DNA of 64,000 nt from CAYTGM01 sp964437365 (GCA_964437365.1 CAYTGM010000020.1:1-64000), one strand, 5' to 3'. Counted from the stretch's first letter, positions 30,895-40,821 are shown. Notes: generated from the sequence alone by a model not told the origin. Translations and numbers: made by a program.

Positions 30895-33114
30895 CTAGTC
30901 TTTTTCAGGGATATCAGTGGTTTCCTCAAGGTTGGGTTCTGGTAGTTTCTCCATCCCATAGAGTTCTTCAACCTTCTGCGCTGTCTCTGCGAGGGTGCCG
31001 AACAGTTGAAAGTATAACCGATGGATGTTAGAAATCATCATGTCGGCTGAGTTAAAAACAGCTTCCAGGTCGTAAGGATGTGGCATCTCGGGGAGGGCAT
31101 ACTGGGCCATAGAGATTTTACCGCTCGCATGTTCGAAAGGATAGTCGTGGTTTTGCAGCGGCAGGGTAATGGAAGAAAGTTGGCTGTGTATACTTTGAAT
31201 GTATTCATGAAGTCTGTTGTTGAGAGATATATTTTGTTCACCTCTTCCCGCAAACGAAATGAGAACGGCGAAAGTTACAACTCGGGCTTCAAGTTCGCGA
31301 AGCATGTCTATAACAAATGAAACGGAAGCCAGATCATCCATATTTCTCTGGAGCTTTAGCAGGTCGACCCCTTTTTCCGTCAGTTTGTCTCTATTTTCAG
31401 GAAAGAGTGAAAGTCGCAGTGCATTGATGAAGCGGTCCTGACTGTCCTTTTCAAACTCCTTAATAGCTTCTTCTGCTTTGCGTCGCGCGATATATTGCTT
31501 CCTCAGATAGGCCTCACACGATGGTTTTGAATGAAGTTCTTTTTGCTCTGTTACACGCTTAATATCAACGTCGCATTTAATCACAACCAACGAAGCATCT
31601 GCTCTGAAGATGTTTTGAGAGTGAGTCATGTAGTCACTCAGCGACTCCTTTAAGATATCATTATAAGATGTAAGCCTCTCTCGGGCTTTCTTTATTTGCT
31701 CGACTAAGGGAGAAGCCTCATGGGGAGGACTTAGAGGGGGAAGGCGCAAGATAATTGGAAGAAGGGGATAGCTGTATAGTCCTTGAAAGTATCGGTCGAG
31801 TGATTCAGAGCGCTCGCGCTCACGTTTTCTTTCCTGACTCAGATCCGTTGCTCGCGTGATACTCTCCTTCTTGTAGTTCTTGCCAAGCATCAGCTTATTG
31901 AAGTGCTGAGTGAGGTCTGTGGCCAGTGTTTCATAGTCCTTCAGTAGGCTTCTGGCTGGTAATTCTTCAAATGTGATTTGTGAATCATCAAGTTTCTCTA
32001 TTTCTTTGATTCTCTTACCTGTGGCAGGATGCGAGTCAAATAATCCAGTCCGTGTCTTGGAAATGGAGGTCTCAATTTCATCCAGCTCTTCTTGAGATAG
32101 TTTTCCAATGGCGGTTTCCACAAGCTGCGGATAACTGTCGATCACCTTATTCTGCTCTCTCCATAGACGAATGAGGTCTTCATGTGCATGTTGGCTTGCC
32201 AGTTCTAAGATATACATGAGTCTGAAATTGCTTTTGAATGTTTCCTTTCCAGAGACATATACAGCACATTTGTCCGCATCAAATTCCATTTCTCTTAACA
32301 GATTCATGCTGACAAAATGGCTGAACCAGACAAATGGTCGCATAAAGAGTCGGAATATAAATCGTATCAGCCAGAAGCAGAAGGGAATGATGATAAAGAC
32401 GCCCCATCGTTCCGCGTCGAGACGGAACACCTCATCCCAATGATCTCTCTCGTAAACGATACGTGCGAAATAGGCTGTGATTCGCCTGACAAGTATACTC
32501 AGCCGCATACCTCCACCTTGAGCAAAGTGGCCGAGTTCGTGAGCGACAATACTCGCAAGCTCCTTTTGCGACATCACTTCAATCAATGGGAGACCCAAGG
32601 TGAGCGCCATTTTCCCCCTCAGGAAGCTCAAGAAATCATCAGAAAATGACGCCGATGCATTAACGTCAAAACATACCTTAATCTGAGCAGGAGCAGGGGC
32701 TCCCAGTTCAGAAGCAACTCTCTCCACTAGATTGTACATTTCAACATCTCTTTGGGGGTCCAGTCTATTGCGTACTTCTTCGTCAACTGACTTCGTCGAA
32801 AAGAATGACTTCAGGCCGATCAGTAGAAAAGAGAGTACAAAGAGAAGGCCAATGCCATACCCTGCAAAAGCAAGAACCATGTAGACGGGATCTGTCAACT
32901 CAGTAAGAATCAAATAAGGAATGCCAATTGTATAGGCAGCTCCAGTAATGACAAGAGCCAGATAAATAACTAGATAGACTAAAAGAGTAATAATAAGTAG
33001 TGAGCTGACTACCATGAGTGCAGCCCAATACGTGAATGGAAGTCTCTTGTTCTTCACTAATGCCCACCTGGTTCGCAAGGAGTGGAGGAAGGTGCAGGAA
33101 ATGTCCTTCCACAT
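30895..33114 (-). CDS. M48-family membrane metallopeptidase
   Basis: Two or three membrane segments (about 28-100) precede the zinc site HELGHF (H192, E193, H196); EFDAD supplies the third ligand E277. This is the M48 (Ste24/HtpX) arrangement, with the active site facing the cytoplasm and a role in membrane-protein quality control. Two more hydrophobic stretches lie between the motif and E277. The C-terminal 400 residues are helical and charged with coiled-coil character (LSQERKRERERSE) and are much longer than in HtpX. No ribosome site is seen before ATG 33114. Confidence 0.85.
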   Translation of the reverse strand: MWKDISCTFLHSLRTRWALVKNKRLPFTYWAALMVVSSLLIITLLVYLVIYLALVITGAAYTIGIPYLILTELTDPVYMVLAFAGYGIGLLFVLSFLLIGLKSFFSTKSVDEEVRNRLDPQRDVEMYNLVERVASELGAPAPAQIKVCFDVNASASFSDDFLSFLRGKMALTLGLPLIEVMSQKELASIVAHELGHFAQGGGMRLSILVRRITAYFARIVYERDHWDEVFRLDAERWGVFIIIPFCFWLIRFIFRLFMRPFVWFSHFVSMNLLREMEFDADKCAVYVSGKETFKSNFRLMYILELASQHAHEDLIRLWREQNKVIDSYPQLVETAIGKLSQEELDEIETSISKTRTGLFDSHPATGKRIKEIEKLDDSQITFEELPARSLLKDYETLATDLTQHFNKLMLGKNYKKESITRATDLSQERKRERERSESLDRYFQGLYSYPLLPIILRLPPLSPPHEASPLVEQIKKARERLTSYNDILKESLSDYMTHSQNIFRADASLVVIKCDVDIKRVTEQKELHSKPSCEAYLRKQYIARRKAEEAIKEFEKDSQDRFINALRLSLFPENRDKLTEKGVDLLKLQRNMDDLASVSFVIDMLRELEARVVTFAVLISFAGRGEQNISLNNRLHEYIQSIHSQLSSITLPLQNHDYPFEHASGKISMAQYALPEMPHPYDLEAVFNSADMMISNIHRLYFQLFGTLAETAQKVEELYGMEKLPEPNLEETTDIPEKD

Positions 33115-33149
33115 TCGGAGGATACATTCTTTTTCACAATTTCCTCAAA

Positions 33150-33530
33150 TTATGTCGATTTTTCAATAACTTGAGAAATGACATAGATTTCTCCGTCGGG
33201 GTCTTCAACCAGAAATTCCCGACATCCATGAGGCTCGTTCCGTGGTTGCGACAGAGGCTTTCCTTCATCCAGAATAATTTGTCGATAGGCCTGATCCACA
33301 TCTTCAACATACAGCCAGGTGAGCCTTGTTCGATTATGCACGGAGAGGCTACTCAGCATATATGAACATCCGCCGTTTTCCATAGAAACCCAAAAACGTT
33401 CCTTATTCTCAAAACGCAATTATTCTGTGACTAAAAGTCCAAGTACTGCTGTATAGAATAGAATTAAAGCTTCGAGGTTCTTAACTTTGAGGTACGGTAC
33501 AGACTTTAACACGTTTATCTTTTCAGGCAT
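33150..33530 (-). pseudogene. VOC-fold gene split by one in-frame TAA
   Basis: Two open pieces of a single frame join into a normal vicinal-oxygen-chelate (glyoxalase/bleomycin-resistance-like) domain of about 126 residues. The first, from ATG 33530 to TAA 33420-33422, reads LKSVPYLKVKNLEALILFY and ends ...GLLVTE; the second, from TTG 33419, begins LRFENKERFWVS and contains VEDVDQAYRQI and EFLVEDPDGEIYVI, the classic second half. The stop sits mid-domain where homologues read through. ATG 33530 is 3 bases after the thioesterase stop, with AAAGG upstream, so the full frame is the expected coupled gene. A CAA-to-TAA change would explain it. Recoding or a sequencing error is not excluded. Confidence 0.75.
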
Positions 33531-33533
33531 CAG

Positions 33534-34007
33534 TTATTCTACCTTTGCTATTCCAACATATGAACCTGTATGTATCCCACACAGAAGATCCTTGCAAAAG
33601 ACTTCCGTTGTTAGTACAAGCCTTGCTTTTCCTCTTCTCTTCAAAGTCTTCTTGAATGATTCCCAGTCCCTATCAGATGGTGACGTGGTGAATGCGGTAA
33701 AATTATCATCCACAGGGCTCAGGAAATTATAGGAACTGTTTTGAATGACAATTTCCTCATTGATTCCTTCTTCTCCTGACTTGACGTATATATAAGTCCA
33801 GGCTGACAAAACAGCTGCACTAATAAGACTGCCACCAAACGCAGTCTGTTTGTGGTTCAGATTAGGGAGAAGTGGAACCGATAGAACTACCCCTCGAGAA
33901 TCAAAGCTTGAAACAACAACTCCTAATGCTTTCGAGAGAGGGATTCTCTGGTAGAGGTATTCTGTTGTCTCTTTCAAGGTACTCGCCTTTCTTGAAGCTA
34001 AGTCCAA
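33534..34007 (-). CDS. YiiD-C-like hotdog thioesterase
   Basis: A putative thioesterase of the hotdog fold related to the YiiD C-terminal domain. The helix-and-strand pattern PLSKALGVVVSSFDSRGVVL, then NHKQTAFGGSLISAAVLSAW, carries the family's central N-x-x-T/Q-x-F-G-G motif. It would hydrolyse acyl-CoA or acyl-carrier thioesters. The only start is TTG 34007; no ATG is in frame upstream. The VOC gene begins 3 bases after its stop. Confidence 0.75.
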   Translation of the reverse strand: MDLASRKASTLKETTEYLYQRIPLSKALGVVVSSFDSRGVVLSVPLLPNLNHKQTAFGGSLISAAVLSAWTYIYVKSGEEGINEEIVIQNSSYNFLSPVDDNFTAFTTSPSDRDWESFKKTLKRRGKARLVLTTEVFCKDLLCGIHTGSYVGIAKVE

Positions 34008-34253
34008 TGGATTATGAGAATTATTTAGCTGAAAGGCGCAACACCAAGCGGATGAATTTTCAAGAGTTCCAGCCGAATCTTGGAGCCGAAAAGCATGAAG
34101 CTGTTACCAGTTTTCAAAGCGGCTAAAGGTAACGCATAACCGAATAAGAGTCTTTAATAACTCAAAAAGTGTCAGGTTGTTGGCAGAAAAATTGATAATA
34201 GGAGTGAAGCATTTTTTTTGTACTCAATTAAGTCAGTTAAAAGGAATTTAAAG

Positions 34254-34940
34254 ATGACGAGATTACTCTCTACCTTAGCTGTACTTTCGCTCTTGTCAGG
34301 ATGTGCGAAGCAACAAACATCATATGAAGCATTAAAGGAAGTACCTCTCGAAAGCATGAGTCCGGATATCGCCCTGGATAGACTTAAGGAGGGGAATGAA
34401 CGGTTCCTTGCAGGTGTTACCAGGTGGCAAGGTGTCGAATCAAGTAAACTCGCATCACATCGTAAAGGTCAGAATCCTTATGCCATGGTGATTAGTTGTG
34501 CCGATAGTCGTGTTCCAGTGGAGCATATTTTCGATGCTGGTGTGGGTGATCTGTTTGTCATGAGAGTCGCCGGCAATGTTGCCAGTCCGGATAACGTCGC
34601 AAGTGCAGAATACGCAGCTCTTGCCCTGAAAACGCCTCTTCTTCTTGTTTTGGGTCATGCATCCTGTGGGGCGGTTGATGGTTCACTGAAGATTGATGAT
34701 ATGGAGAATCCCTTCCCCGCTGATCTCCAGGCGCTTCTCGAGGACATTCGTAGTGGCGTTGTTACCAATGGAACCGAGCCATCACTCGAAAATGCCATCG
34801 ATATTAATGTTCGTCAGCAAATTGATTCCTTAATGCAGCGAGATGCTATTTCTTCTGCTGTTAATTCAGGAGACCTGATCATTCAAGGTGCTGTTTATGA
34901 TATAGGAACAGGACGTGTTGAATTCTTAAGCGATAGCTAA
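34254..34940 (+). CDS. lipoprotein beta-class carbonic anhydrase
   Basis: The zinc site is complete: CADSR gives C82, D84 and R86, and HASC gives H135 and C138. The body aligns with beta-carbonic anhydrases, including VMRVAGNVA and ALKTPLLLVLGH. ATG 34254 opens MTRLLSTLAVLSLLSGC, a lipobox with C17, so the enzyme is exported and lipid-anchored, unlike the usual cytoplasmic form. It would hydrate CO2 or dehydrate bicarbonate in the envelope, perhaps for bicarbonate supply or pH control. Confidence 0.88.
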   Translation: MTRLLSTLAVLSLLSGCAKQQTSYEALKEVPLESMSPDIALDRLKEGNERFLAGVTRWQGVESSKLASHRKGQNPYAMVISCADSRVPVEHIFDAGVGDLFVMRVAGNVASPDNVASAEYAALALKTPLLLVLGHASCGAVDGSLKIDDMENPFPADLQALLEDIRSGVVTNGTEPSLENAIDINVRQQIDSLMQRDAISSAVNSGDLIIQGAVYDIGTGRVEFLSDS

Positions 34941-34977
34941 CTTCAAAAATCGTCATGCATGGCAGGAACTCAAGGCG

Positions 34978-36675
34978 TTAAGGTAGAATGACAGCTACAC
35001 CGAGCTTTCGCTTTAACCCATCAGGTTCCTGCCATGTCTCTGAAGTTTGAATCGTTATCAAATAACCGTGTTGAAAAGGAATATCCTGCAACGGAATTGT
35101 CACCCAACTCTGATCTTCGACAGTTATTGTTTTTCGGATCTCACCATTAACGAGAATTGTGATATCTAAAGGTGAGTCATGATCAGCCGCTTGCGAAGGA
35201 AGAACCTTCAATTCAGCCGGAACTTGATCGGCGACAGCGTAAAAGGAGGCCCCACGGGGATTTGTCCACGCCACACTCTCGTCTCCCCACTGCTCAACTC
35301 CATGAAATCCTCTTAGTTCAAAAGGGCTCTTCCTCAGCTGATACGAACCAGATCCGATGTATATAGTCCCACGCTTTAGATGCCAGAGGACCTGGGAATG
35401 CCGAGTTTGCCAGAGCCAGTTCTGATAGGGCTTAGTTCCTAAATCATGGATACGGTGCCATTGGTTATCCCATGAGAGGAAACCAATGGACTGTATAGTA
35501 GCTGAAACAATCAATAGTCCTGAGAAGAGCCAACTCCATAGAATTCTTTTCTCATTCAAAAATACACATCCAAAGATTGATAAGAAGATCATTTGGGGAA
35601 GTATATCCAACAAAAAACGATATCCCCAGGACCAACCGCCGAACCAACCCGTGTAAAATGAATAGAGAACCAGCAGTGGCACGGAAGTAACCAGACTGTA
35701 TGTCAGCAATAGCTGATTGCCTTGGCGAATTTTCAAGTCTCGGAGACATTTAACGATTCCCGGCAGTATGAAGATCATCCACGGACTGTGGATGAGGAGA
35801 CCCTTGCTCGGGTTTAAGAGTAACCCATAGAGCGTTGAAAAGAATGGGGCGTCGAACGTTGCCCAGGGGTAAACAATATAACCAGTGTCGAAGGGAGAAC
35901 CGTGTATCTTGTAATTATAGCTTAGAAGAATTATGGCAGGAACCAACGCACCCACGGCGAACAGGACAATCCTTCGAGGCGAAGAACGTAACAGGTACAA
36001 GATCAAAAGAAAAAATGGAAGAGCTGAAAGCGCAACCTGGTAACGACAGAGCACTGCAAGTCCCTGCGCCAAACCGGAAGCGTATATCTTAATGGGTTTT
36101 CTACTCTGGATATTGAAATCTGTTCTTCCAAGCAAGAGAAGCAAAGAGAGAAGTTGAAAGAAGATGCTGGGAAGATGTTGGAGGTAGCTCATCGAAAGAG
36201 GCCAAACCGGCGTCGCCAGCCAAAAAGCGATAAGGCTCAGCAGCGTGAGCCTCTTACCGATTCGCTCTTTAAGCAGAATCCAAAAAATAACTCCAGAGAA
36301 ATATATAAGTAGAAGATTAAGGATTCTTCCCGCACTCGCCCAATAGCTAACCCCACTTTCTTCACTCAGGAAGCTGAAGACTCCAAGAGGCGCCAGAAGG
36401 ACTCCGGGAAAGAAGGCAAAGATGGTTCTTATCTGACCATTCACGTCCTTAAGAAAGTAGGGGAGTTGATTAGTTTCCCTTTCGGTTTCAGTAAGAAACT
36501 CACTCAGTTCAAAATCACCCGTGTTCCATAGACTGGAGGCGACGTATAGATGAGCGAGCGAATCTCCACCTGCTATTGTACGAAAACCTGTATTGTAGAA
36601 GATGATAAAAGGAATGAGCAGAAGCAGTGAGACCTTAAAATCACTTGTGCTGAGGTTTTCGAAAAGCTTCTTCAT
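34978..36675 (-). CDS. polytopic GT-C-like membrane protein
   Basis: About ten membrane segments span residues 15-430, beginning MKKLFENLSTSDFKVSLLLL, with a loop GFRTIAGGDSLAHL after the first helix where GT-C enzymes carry acidic residues. The C-terminal 120 residues are soluble and beta-rich. The pattern fits a lipid-linked-sugar glycosyltransferase such as the PMT/GT39 or GT83 groups, but the DE-type catalytic motif is only partly present (GGD). It could act in surface polysaccharide or protein glycosylation alongside the GT39 protein at 257. Confidence 0.6.
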   Translation of the reverse strand: MKKLFENLSTSDFKVSLLLLIPFIIFYNTGFRTIAGGDSLAHLYVASSLWNTGDFELSEFLTETERETNQLPYFLKDVNGQIRTIFAFFPGVLLAPLGVFSFLSEESGVSYWASAGRILNLLLIYFSGVIFWILLKERIGKRLTLLSLIAFWLATPVWPLSMSYLQHLPSIFFQLLSLLLLLGRTDFNIQSRKPIKIYASGLAQGLAVLCRYQVALSALPFFLLILYLLRSSPRRIVLFAVGALVPAIILLSYNYKIHGSPFDTGYIVYPWATFDAPFFSTLYGLLLNPSKGLLIHSPWMIFILPGIVKCLRDLKIRQGNQLLLTYSLVTSVPLLVLYSFYTGWFGGWSWGYRFLLDILPQMIFLSIFGCVFLNEKRILWSWLFSGLLIVSATIQSIGFLSWDNQWHRIHDLGTKPYQNWLWQTRHSQVLWHLKRGTIYIGSGSYQLRKSPFELRGFHGVEQWGDESVAWTNPRGASFYAVADQVPAELKVLPSQAADHDSPLDITILVNGEIRKTITVEDQSWVTIPLQDIPFQHGYLITIQTSETWQEPDGLKRKLGVAVILP

Positions 36676-36777
36676 GCCCGTTTAACTTTGATATCCTCCT
36701 GCATCTGCTCAAACAAAGTGAGTCGTATCGAAGTTGAAGGGCAATTGTGAAAGTGAGTTTACGATGAATATATAGAA

Positions 36778-36810
36778 ACTCCCTTCAGAGCAGGTGCCTC
36801 CGAAGGGAGT
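36778..36810 (-). terminator. hairpin after the FN3 gene
   Basis: ACTCCCTTC (36778-36786) pairs perfectly with GAAGGGAGT (36802-36810). It lies about 34 bases beyond the stop of the gene at 36844 on the minus strand and is followed there by TTTCTATATA. Confidence 0.65.
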
Positions 36811-36843
36811 CTAGTCGATAGATTCAATGTTTAATGACAGTTA

Positions 36844-39800
36844 CTAAAAATTATCACAAGTTTCGATATTGGAGTTACTGTCGTAGGTCAGAACAGTGTG
36901 GGTTGCGTTATCGACACAGAAAGAGAAAGAGATAGATCCCTTTTGCGACGATGAGGTACTAATCGTTGCAACTCCATTCGCGTCTGTAACCCCTGATTGT
37001 GATTCATTGAAGCTACCAGAAAAGGTTCCAGACACGGTAACATTTTCCACTGGATTTCCCAGATCATCTACTATAGTGACGCTCGCTTCTCCTATCTTGT
37101 TACCTTGGCCAATACCAGGGCTAGACAGAATGATTGCGTTCACATGCATAGTCGTCGCTGCTCCGCCAGAAGTAGTAGCACTGTCCACGTTAGAGGAACC
37201 GGAATCTCCATTTAAGTTTGATGCTTTGACTCTGTACCAGTATGTCGTGTTTGCATTCAAGTTCACATCAGAGTAAGAACTGACATTGCTCGCAACGATA
37301 TCGTGGCCCGAGAAGTTTACCCCATCAAGTGATCGTTCAATGATGAAGCTGTCTTCGTCGGATGAGTTGTCAGTCCAGCTCAAATCAATTTGAGAGTCTG
37401 AAACGGTACTTGCGGAGAGATTCGAGGGGGCAGCAGGTAGTCCTGCACCTGGAGCAGTCGTGGCATTTACAATAGCCGTATAGCTGGAGTTGCCTTGCGC
37501 ATTGTACGCGGCGACACGAAAGTAATGAGTCGTCCCTGCAGCTAATCCTGATAGGGTTGTTGACTCAGTATTTTGCGCTTCCACTGAAATCTCACTGAAG
37601 CTGTTTCCATCCAGCGAGTGTTCAACCTTGAAGCCAAGCTCATTGCTTGAGTCATCTTCCCAGGTTACATGGATTTCGCTACTTGAAACCATTCTGGCCA
37701 TTGGGATTTCAGGTTCTCTTGGAGCCTGTTTTAACCCCGACATCGTTACCTGGGCAGGCCCCAGATAGGTTGAATAACCTGCGGAGTTCAAAGCTGCAAT
37801 ACGAAACCAGTATGTTTCCCCAGGTGCGAGACCGTGATCGTTGTGGGCTACCGATGTACCGGTTGTCGCAGGCTCAAAACTAAGGATGCTTCTGCTTTTT
37901 TCGAACACTGTCCCATCGAAAGAGCGTTGAATCTCGAAATCAACCTCGTTGGTTGAATTATCTGTCCAAGCAAGGTTAACAGTCGTGTTATCAACTACGA
38001 ATGTCAAAAGGTCGATAGGTGCTGCAGGGGCAGATTCGCTTAGCGTCGTACCTGATGCTATATTTGACCAGCCAGATCTCCCCGAAATATTCTCTGCGGC
38101 TACGCGATAGTAATACGTCGTATTGGCGTCGAGGAACAGGTTCGGGTGGGTTTCGCTATTCTTTTCTCCGGTGTCTACACGTTTAAAATTAATCCCGTCG
38201 ATAGAACGTTGTATAATAAACCAATCTTCATTTGAAGAATTGTCTGTCCAGTTTACATTCAATTCTCCGACAGTATTGGCAGTCACGGTCACGTTCGAAG
38301 GAGCTGCGGGCACAGAGGGTTGAACAGCATTTCCATCATCTAGACGGAAATTGTCGATTGTCATGGTAGACCCGGAAGAGTCCGTGGGTTGAAAACGCAT
38401 GCCAGTTATGACACCGCGACAAGCTGGGCTTTCGCGGAGATAAACAACATATTCTCGCATCGTCCCATCAGCGATGATCGGGAAGGTAACGCTCTTAGCG
38501 CTATCGTAAACGGTGTCAGTAGCGGTTACAAACTCGATCGTAGCATTGTTCCCGGCCGTTTGGCTCATCAACACGCGGGCATAAGGCGTTATATGCGTAT
38601 TTGCGAACAGCTGGGGGAGAGTCACCTTAGGGGTGCTGGAGGAAGAGCTACCCTGGAGTGCACCCGATGCAACTGTAGGGTTATTCCAGTTTGAGAAACC
38701 TTCCCAGTCTTCGAAATCACCGGCGGTATTGAAGCCAAAGTCTTTCTTTAAGTAAGGGAGTGCATCGACTTCCCACCAGTAATCCTTCATATCAGTGAAA
38801 GTAAAGTCGTACCAGCCCCAGGAAATCATTCCGGCATTCACAAGGTTTCTATAAGCAACGGAATTTGTCATGGCGCCCTGGTTTCCTTGTCCTGGGACGA
38901 CCAGCATTGTATGGTGACTATCATTCCAGCGTGGATCTCCATCGATGCCATTGTTGTAGAAGGTACAGTTTTCAATGACATTATTGATACTGCCACCGTT
39001 TGTAGATAACATCAGGAGACCTGCACCATCATTGTCATGGAAGACCACATCTCGCACGATGATGTTGTCATTATTCCCGTCGATATCGAAGCCAGAGGCA
39101 TCGCCTTCGCCCGGGGCCCGATTGATCCCTGCAAAGTCACAGTCTTCGATCAGGTAATTCTGAACGTCTTCGATAAGCGCGCCTGTCGATCCATAATCAG
39201 TGAATCCAAAGCTACGACCCGTGAGACGAAGGCGCTTCACGTGACCTCCGTCGATATGATGAAGGAGGATAGCTCCAATGTGAGTATTCTCAGCAACACA
39301 ATCTTCAACGTATATATTTCTTAAACGCTGCCGGTTGCTTTCATAGAAATAAAAGTCAGTCCCAAAGAAACAATTAGCATCCAGGGAACTGCTGTTTCTT
39401 AATGTGAAGTTGGTTAGAACGGTTCCTGTTAATGGGTTCGTTGGTACGTGTCCGCCAAGCCAGACGGCGGAACCAAACGAGAAATCGTAACTGTTTTCAG
39501 CAACAAGGGCATCCATACCCGGGAAGTTTTCAAAGTAGCAGTCTTCAACAAGTATATTCTCATTATTGTAGTCATCGTCATAATGAAAGAAGAGACCAAC
39601 ACGGCCGGTTCTTAAGTCAAGGTCACTGATCTGCCAGTTACTTGCATCCTCAATTCGAACGCAAACATCATGATCGAGGTCAGACATCACAATTCGAGGA
39701 AGATCTCCTGATCCATACGAGGTCAGAGTGATTGGCTCGGCGATTGTTCCATCACCTGAAAGCAAAAGCATCTGGTTCCAGGTATCACCGCGGTTCAGAT

Positions 39801-40539
39801 AGACATTCGATCCTGCTCCGAGGTTTGTACCATTGATGTTATTGAATGTTGCCCAGGCAGTTGCGGCAGTTAACCCATCATTGCTGTCACTACCTGATGA
39901 TGAGCTAATGTAATAGTCACGGGCGGACGCACCAGGGTCAGTGCCAGTAAATAACGTGCAGTCATCAATCGCATAGTTGTCCCCAATGAATTGGACGCGG
40001 AGGTTAGCGGGTCGTCCCTGACCGCCTGCGTATGTGAATGAAAGTGTGACGTTTGTCCACTGCGGACCATGGTTGAAATCCTCTTGAGTCGGATTCCACG
40101 GCGGGTGAAAGAGGGCCTGATCAAGAATCGATCCGTCGCTTGACTTGAGCAATTGTATTTGAAGCTCGTCGTTAGTACCTGTACTCAGCTTAAATACTTT
40201 CGTTTTGAATGTATACGTTTCACCTGCTACAAGCTGAACAGTGTCCTGATAGATCGCTGCGTCATCTACAGGGACCCAGGCAACCTGGTTTCCTTCCGGG
40301 CAGGGATAGGTTTCCTGTGACGTTAGGCAGTAGGTTGTCCCGATGGCCCCATTGAGAGGTGTCCATCCTTGAATACCTGTATACCAGGAATTGCTTTCGG
40401 ACAAAGTAGGGGATTCGAATCCTGGGTTCGTTAGTAATTCTTGAGCATGTGAAATACGAAAACTTGCCAAGAGGGTGATCAGCAAAATCAGGGAAATAGT
40501 TCCGTTGAGATTCCCATTCATTATATATATATTCCTCAT
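36844..40539 (-). CDS. giant secreted beta-helix protein with four FN3 modules
   Basis: A 1,231-residue exported protein from ATG 40539 (Arg-bearing n-region, MRNIYIM); ATG 40521 and the longer start 40566 are alternatives. After the signal, a jelly-roll carbohydrate-binding-like module (LLTNPGFESP...) is followed by a right-handed beta-helix region with NYAIDD, DLRTGRVGLFF and ENILVEDCYFE turns. A further beta domain leads to four fibronectin-III modules that share WTDNSSNE and IQRSIDG/IERSLDG phrases. An Ig-like C-terminal domain (VDDLGNPVENVTV) ends it. The likely role is polysaccharide binding or depolymerisation at the surface, with no catalytic residues certain. Confidence 0.75.
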   Translation of the reverse strand: MRNIYIMNGNLNGTISLILLITLLASFRISHAQELLTNPGFESPTLSESNSWYTGIQGWTPLNGAIGTTYCLTSQETYPCPEGNQVAWVPVDDAAIYQDTVQLVAGETYTFKTKVFKLSTGTNDELQIQLLKSSDGSILDQALFHPPWNPTQEDFNHGPQWTNVTLSFTYAGGQGRPANLRVQFIGDNYAIDDCTLFTGTDPGASARDYYISSSSGSDSNDGLTAATAWATFNNINGTNLGAGSNVYLNRGDTWNQMLLLSGDGTIAEPITLTSYGSGDLPRIVMSDLDHDVCVRIEDASNWQISDLDLRTGRVGLFFHYDDDYNNENILVEDCYFENFPGMDALVAENSYDFSFGSAVWLGGHVPTNPLTGTVLTNFTLRNSSSLDANCFFGTDFYFYESNRQRLRNIYVEDCVAENTHIGAILLHHIDGGHVKRLRLTGRSFGFTDYGSTGALIEDVQNYLIEDCDFAGINRAPGEGDASGFDIDGNNDNIIVRDVVFHDNDGAGLLMLSTNGGSINNVIENCTFYNNGIDGDPRWNDSHHTMLVVPGQGNQGAMTNSVAYRNLVNAGMISWGWYDFTFTDMKDYWWEVDALPYLKKDFGFNTAGDFEDWEGFSNWNNPTVASGALQGSSSSSTPKVTLPQLFANTHITPYARVLMSQTAGNNATIEFVTATDTVYDSAKSVTFPIIADGTMREYVVYLRESPACRGVITGMRFQPTDSSGSTMTIDNFRLDDGNAVQPSVPAAPSNVTVTANTVGELNVNWTDNSSNEDWFIIQRSIDGINFKRVDTGEKNSETHPNLFLDANTTYYYRVAAENISGRSGWSNIASGTTLSESAPAAPIDLLTFVVDNTTVNLAWTDNSTNEVDFEIQRSFDGTVFEKSRSILSFEPATTGTSVAHNDHGLAPGETYWFRIAALNSAGYSTYLGPAQVTMSGLKQAPREPEIPMARMVSSSEIHVTWEDDSSNELGFKVEHSLDGNSFSEISVEAQNTESTTLSGLAAGTTHYFRVAAYNAQGNSSYTAIVNATTAPGAGLPAAPSNLSASTVSDSQIDLSWTDNSSDEDSFIIERSLDGVNFSGHDIVASNVSSYSDVNLNANTTYWYRVKASNLNGDSGSSNVDSATTSGGAATTMHVNAIILSSPGIGQGNKIGEASVTIVDDLGNPVENVTVSGTFSGSFNESQSGVTDANGVATISTSSSQKGSISFSFCVDNATHTVLTYDSNSNIETCDNF

Positions 40540-40547
40540 TTCTTTCT

Positions 40548-40564
40548 GCCTCTTTTGAAGAGGC
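40548..40564 (-). promoter_or_regulatory. leader hairpin before the FN3 gene
   Basis: GCCTCTT (40548-40554) pairs perfectly with AAGAGGC (40558-40564) around TTG. It sits just upstream of the candidate starts 40539 and 40521 and can mask the ribosome region, so it may control translation. No terminator T-run adjoins it. Confidence 0.4.
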
Positions 40565-40795
40565 AATAAACCACCTCTCGATATCCTCCGGCGTTTAGGA
40601 GATCGATTTAGGTGATATTTAGTTGGGGGGAGTTGAAGGGCGACCAGCCCTGAATGGAGAACTGCAGGTGTGTCTATTTTGCTTGCGATTCAGATAAAAA
40701 CTTATCTACATTTGACCGCATCAGAATAAAGCTCTCTGACAGTTTCTTGATCCACTTTCCAGGTCTAGATAACTCCTTTCTAGAGGGCTTTCAGG

Positions 40796-40821
40796 GTCTC
40801 TTCTCCCGCCAGAGAAGAGAC
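40796..40821. other. strong hairpin in the 40.6-40.98 kb gap
   Basis: GTCTCTTCTC (40796-40805) and GAGAAGAGAC (40812-40821) form a perfect 10-base stem with the 6-base loop CCGCCA. It lies about 160 bases beyond modC on the minus strand and 260 bases before the FN3 gene. No T-run follows. It could be a processing site, a weak terminator or part of a small RNA. The rest of the gap holds no gene I can support. Confidence 0.5.

Noticed and set aside
33150..33419. The VOC gene as a complete 89-residue protein from TTG 33419
   Set aside because: It would start directly after a stop and lack the first half of the domain, which is present upstream in the same frame.
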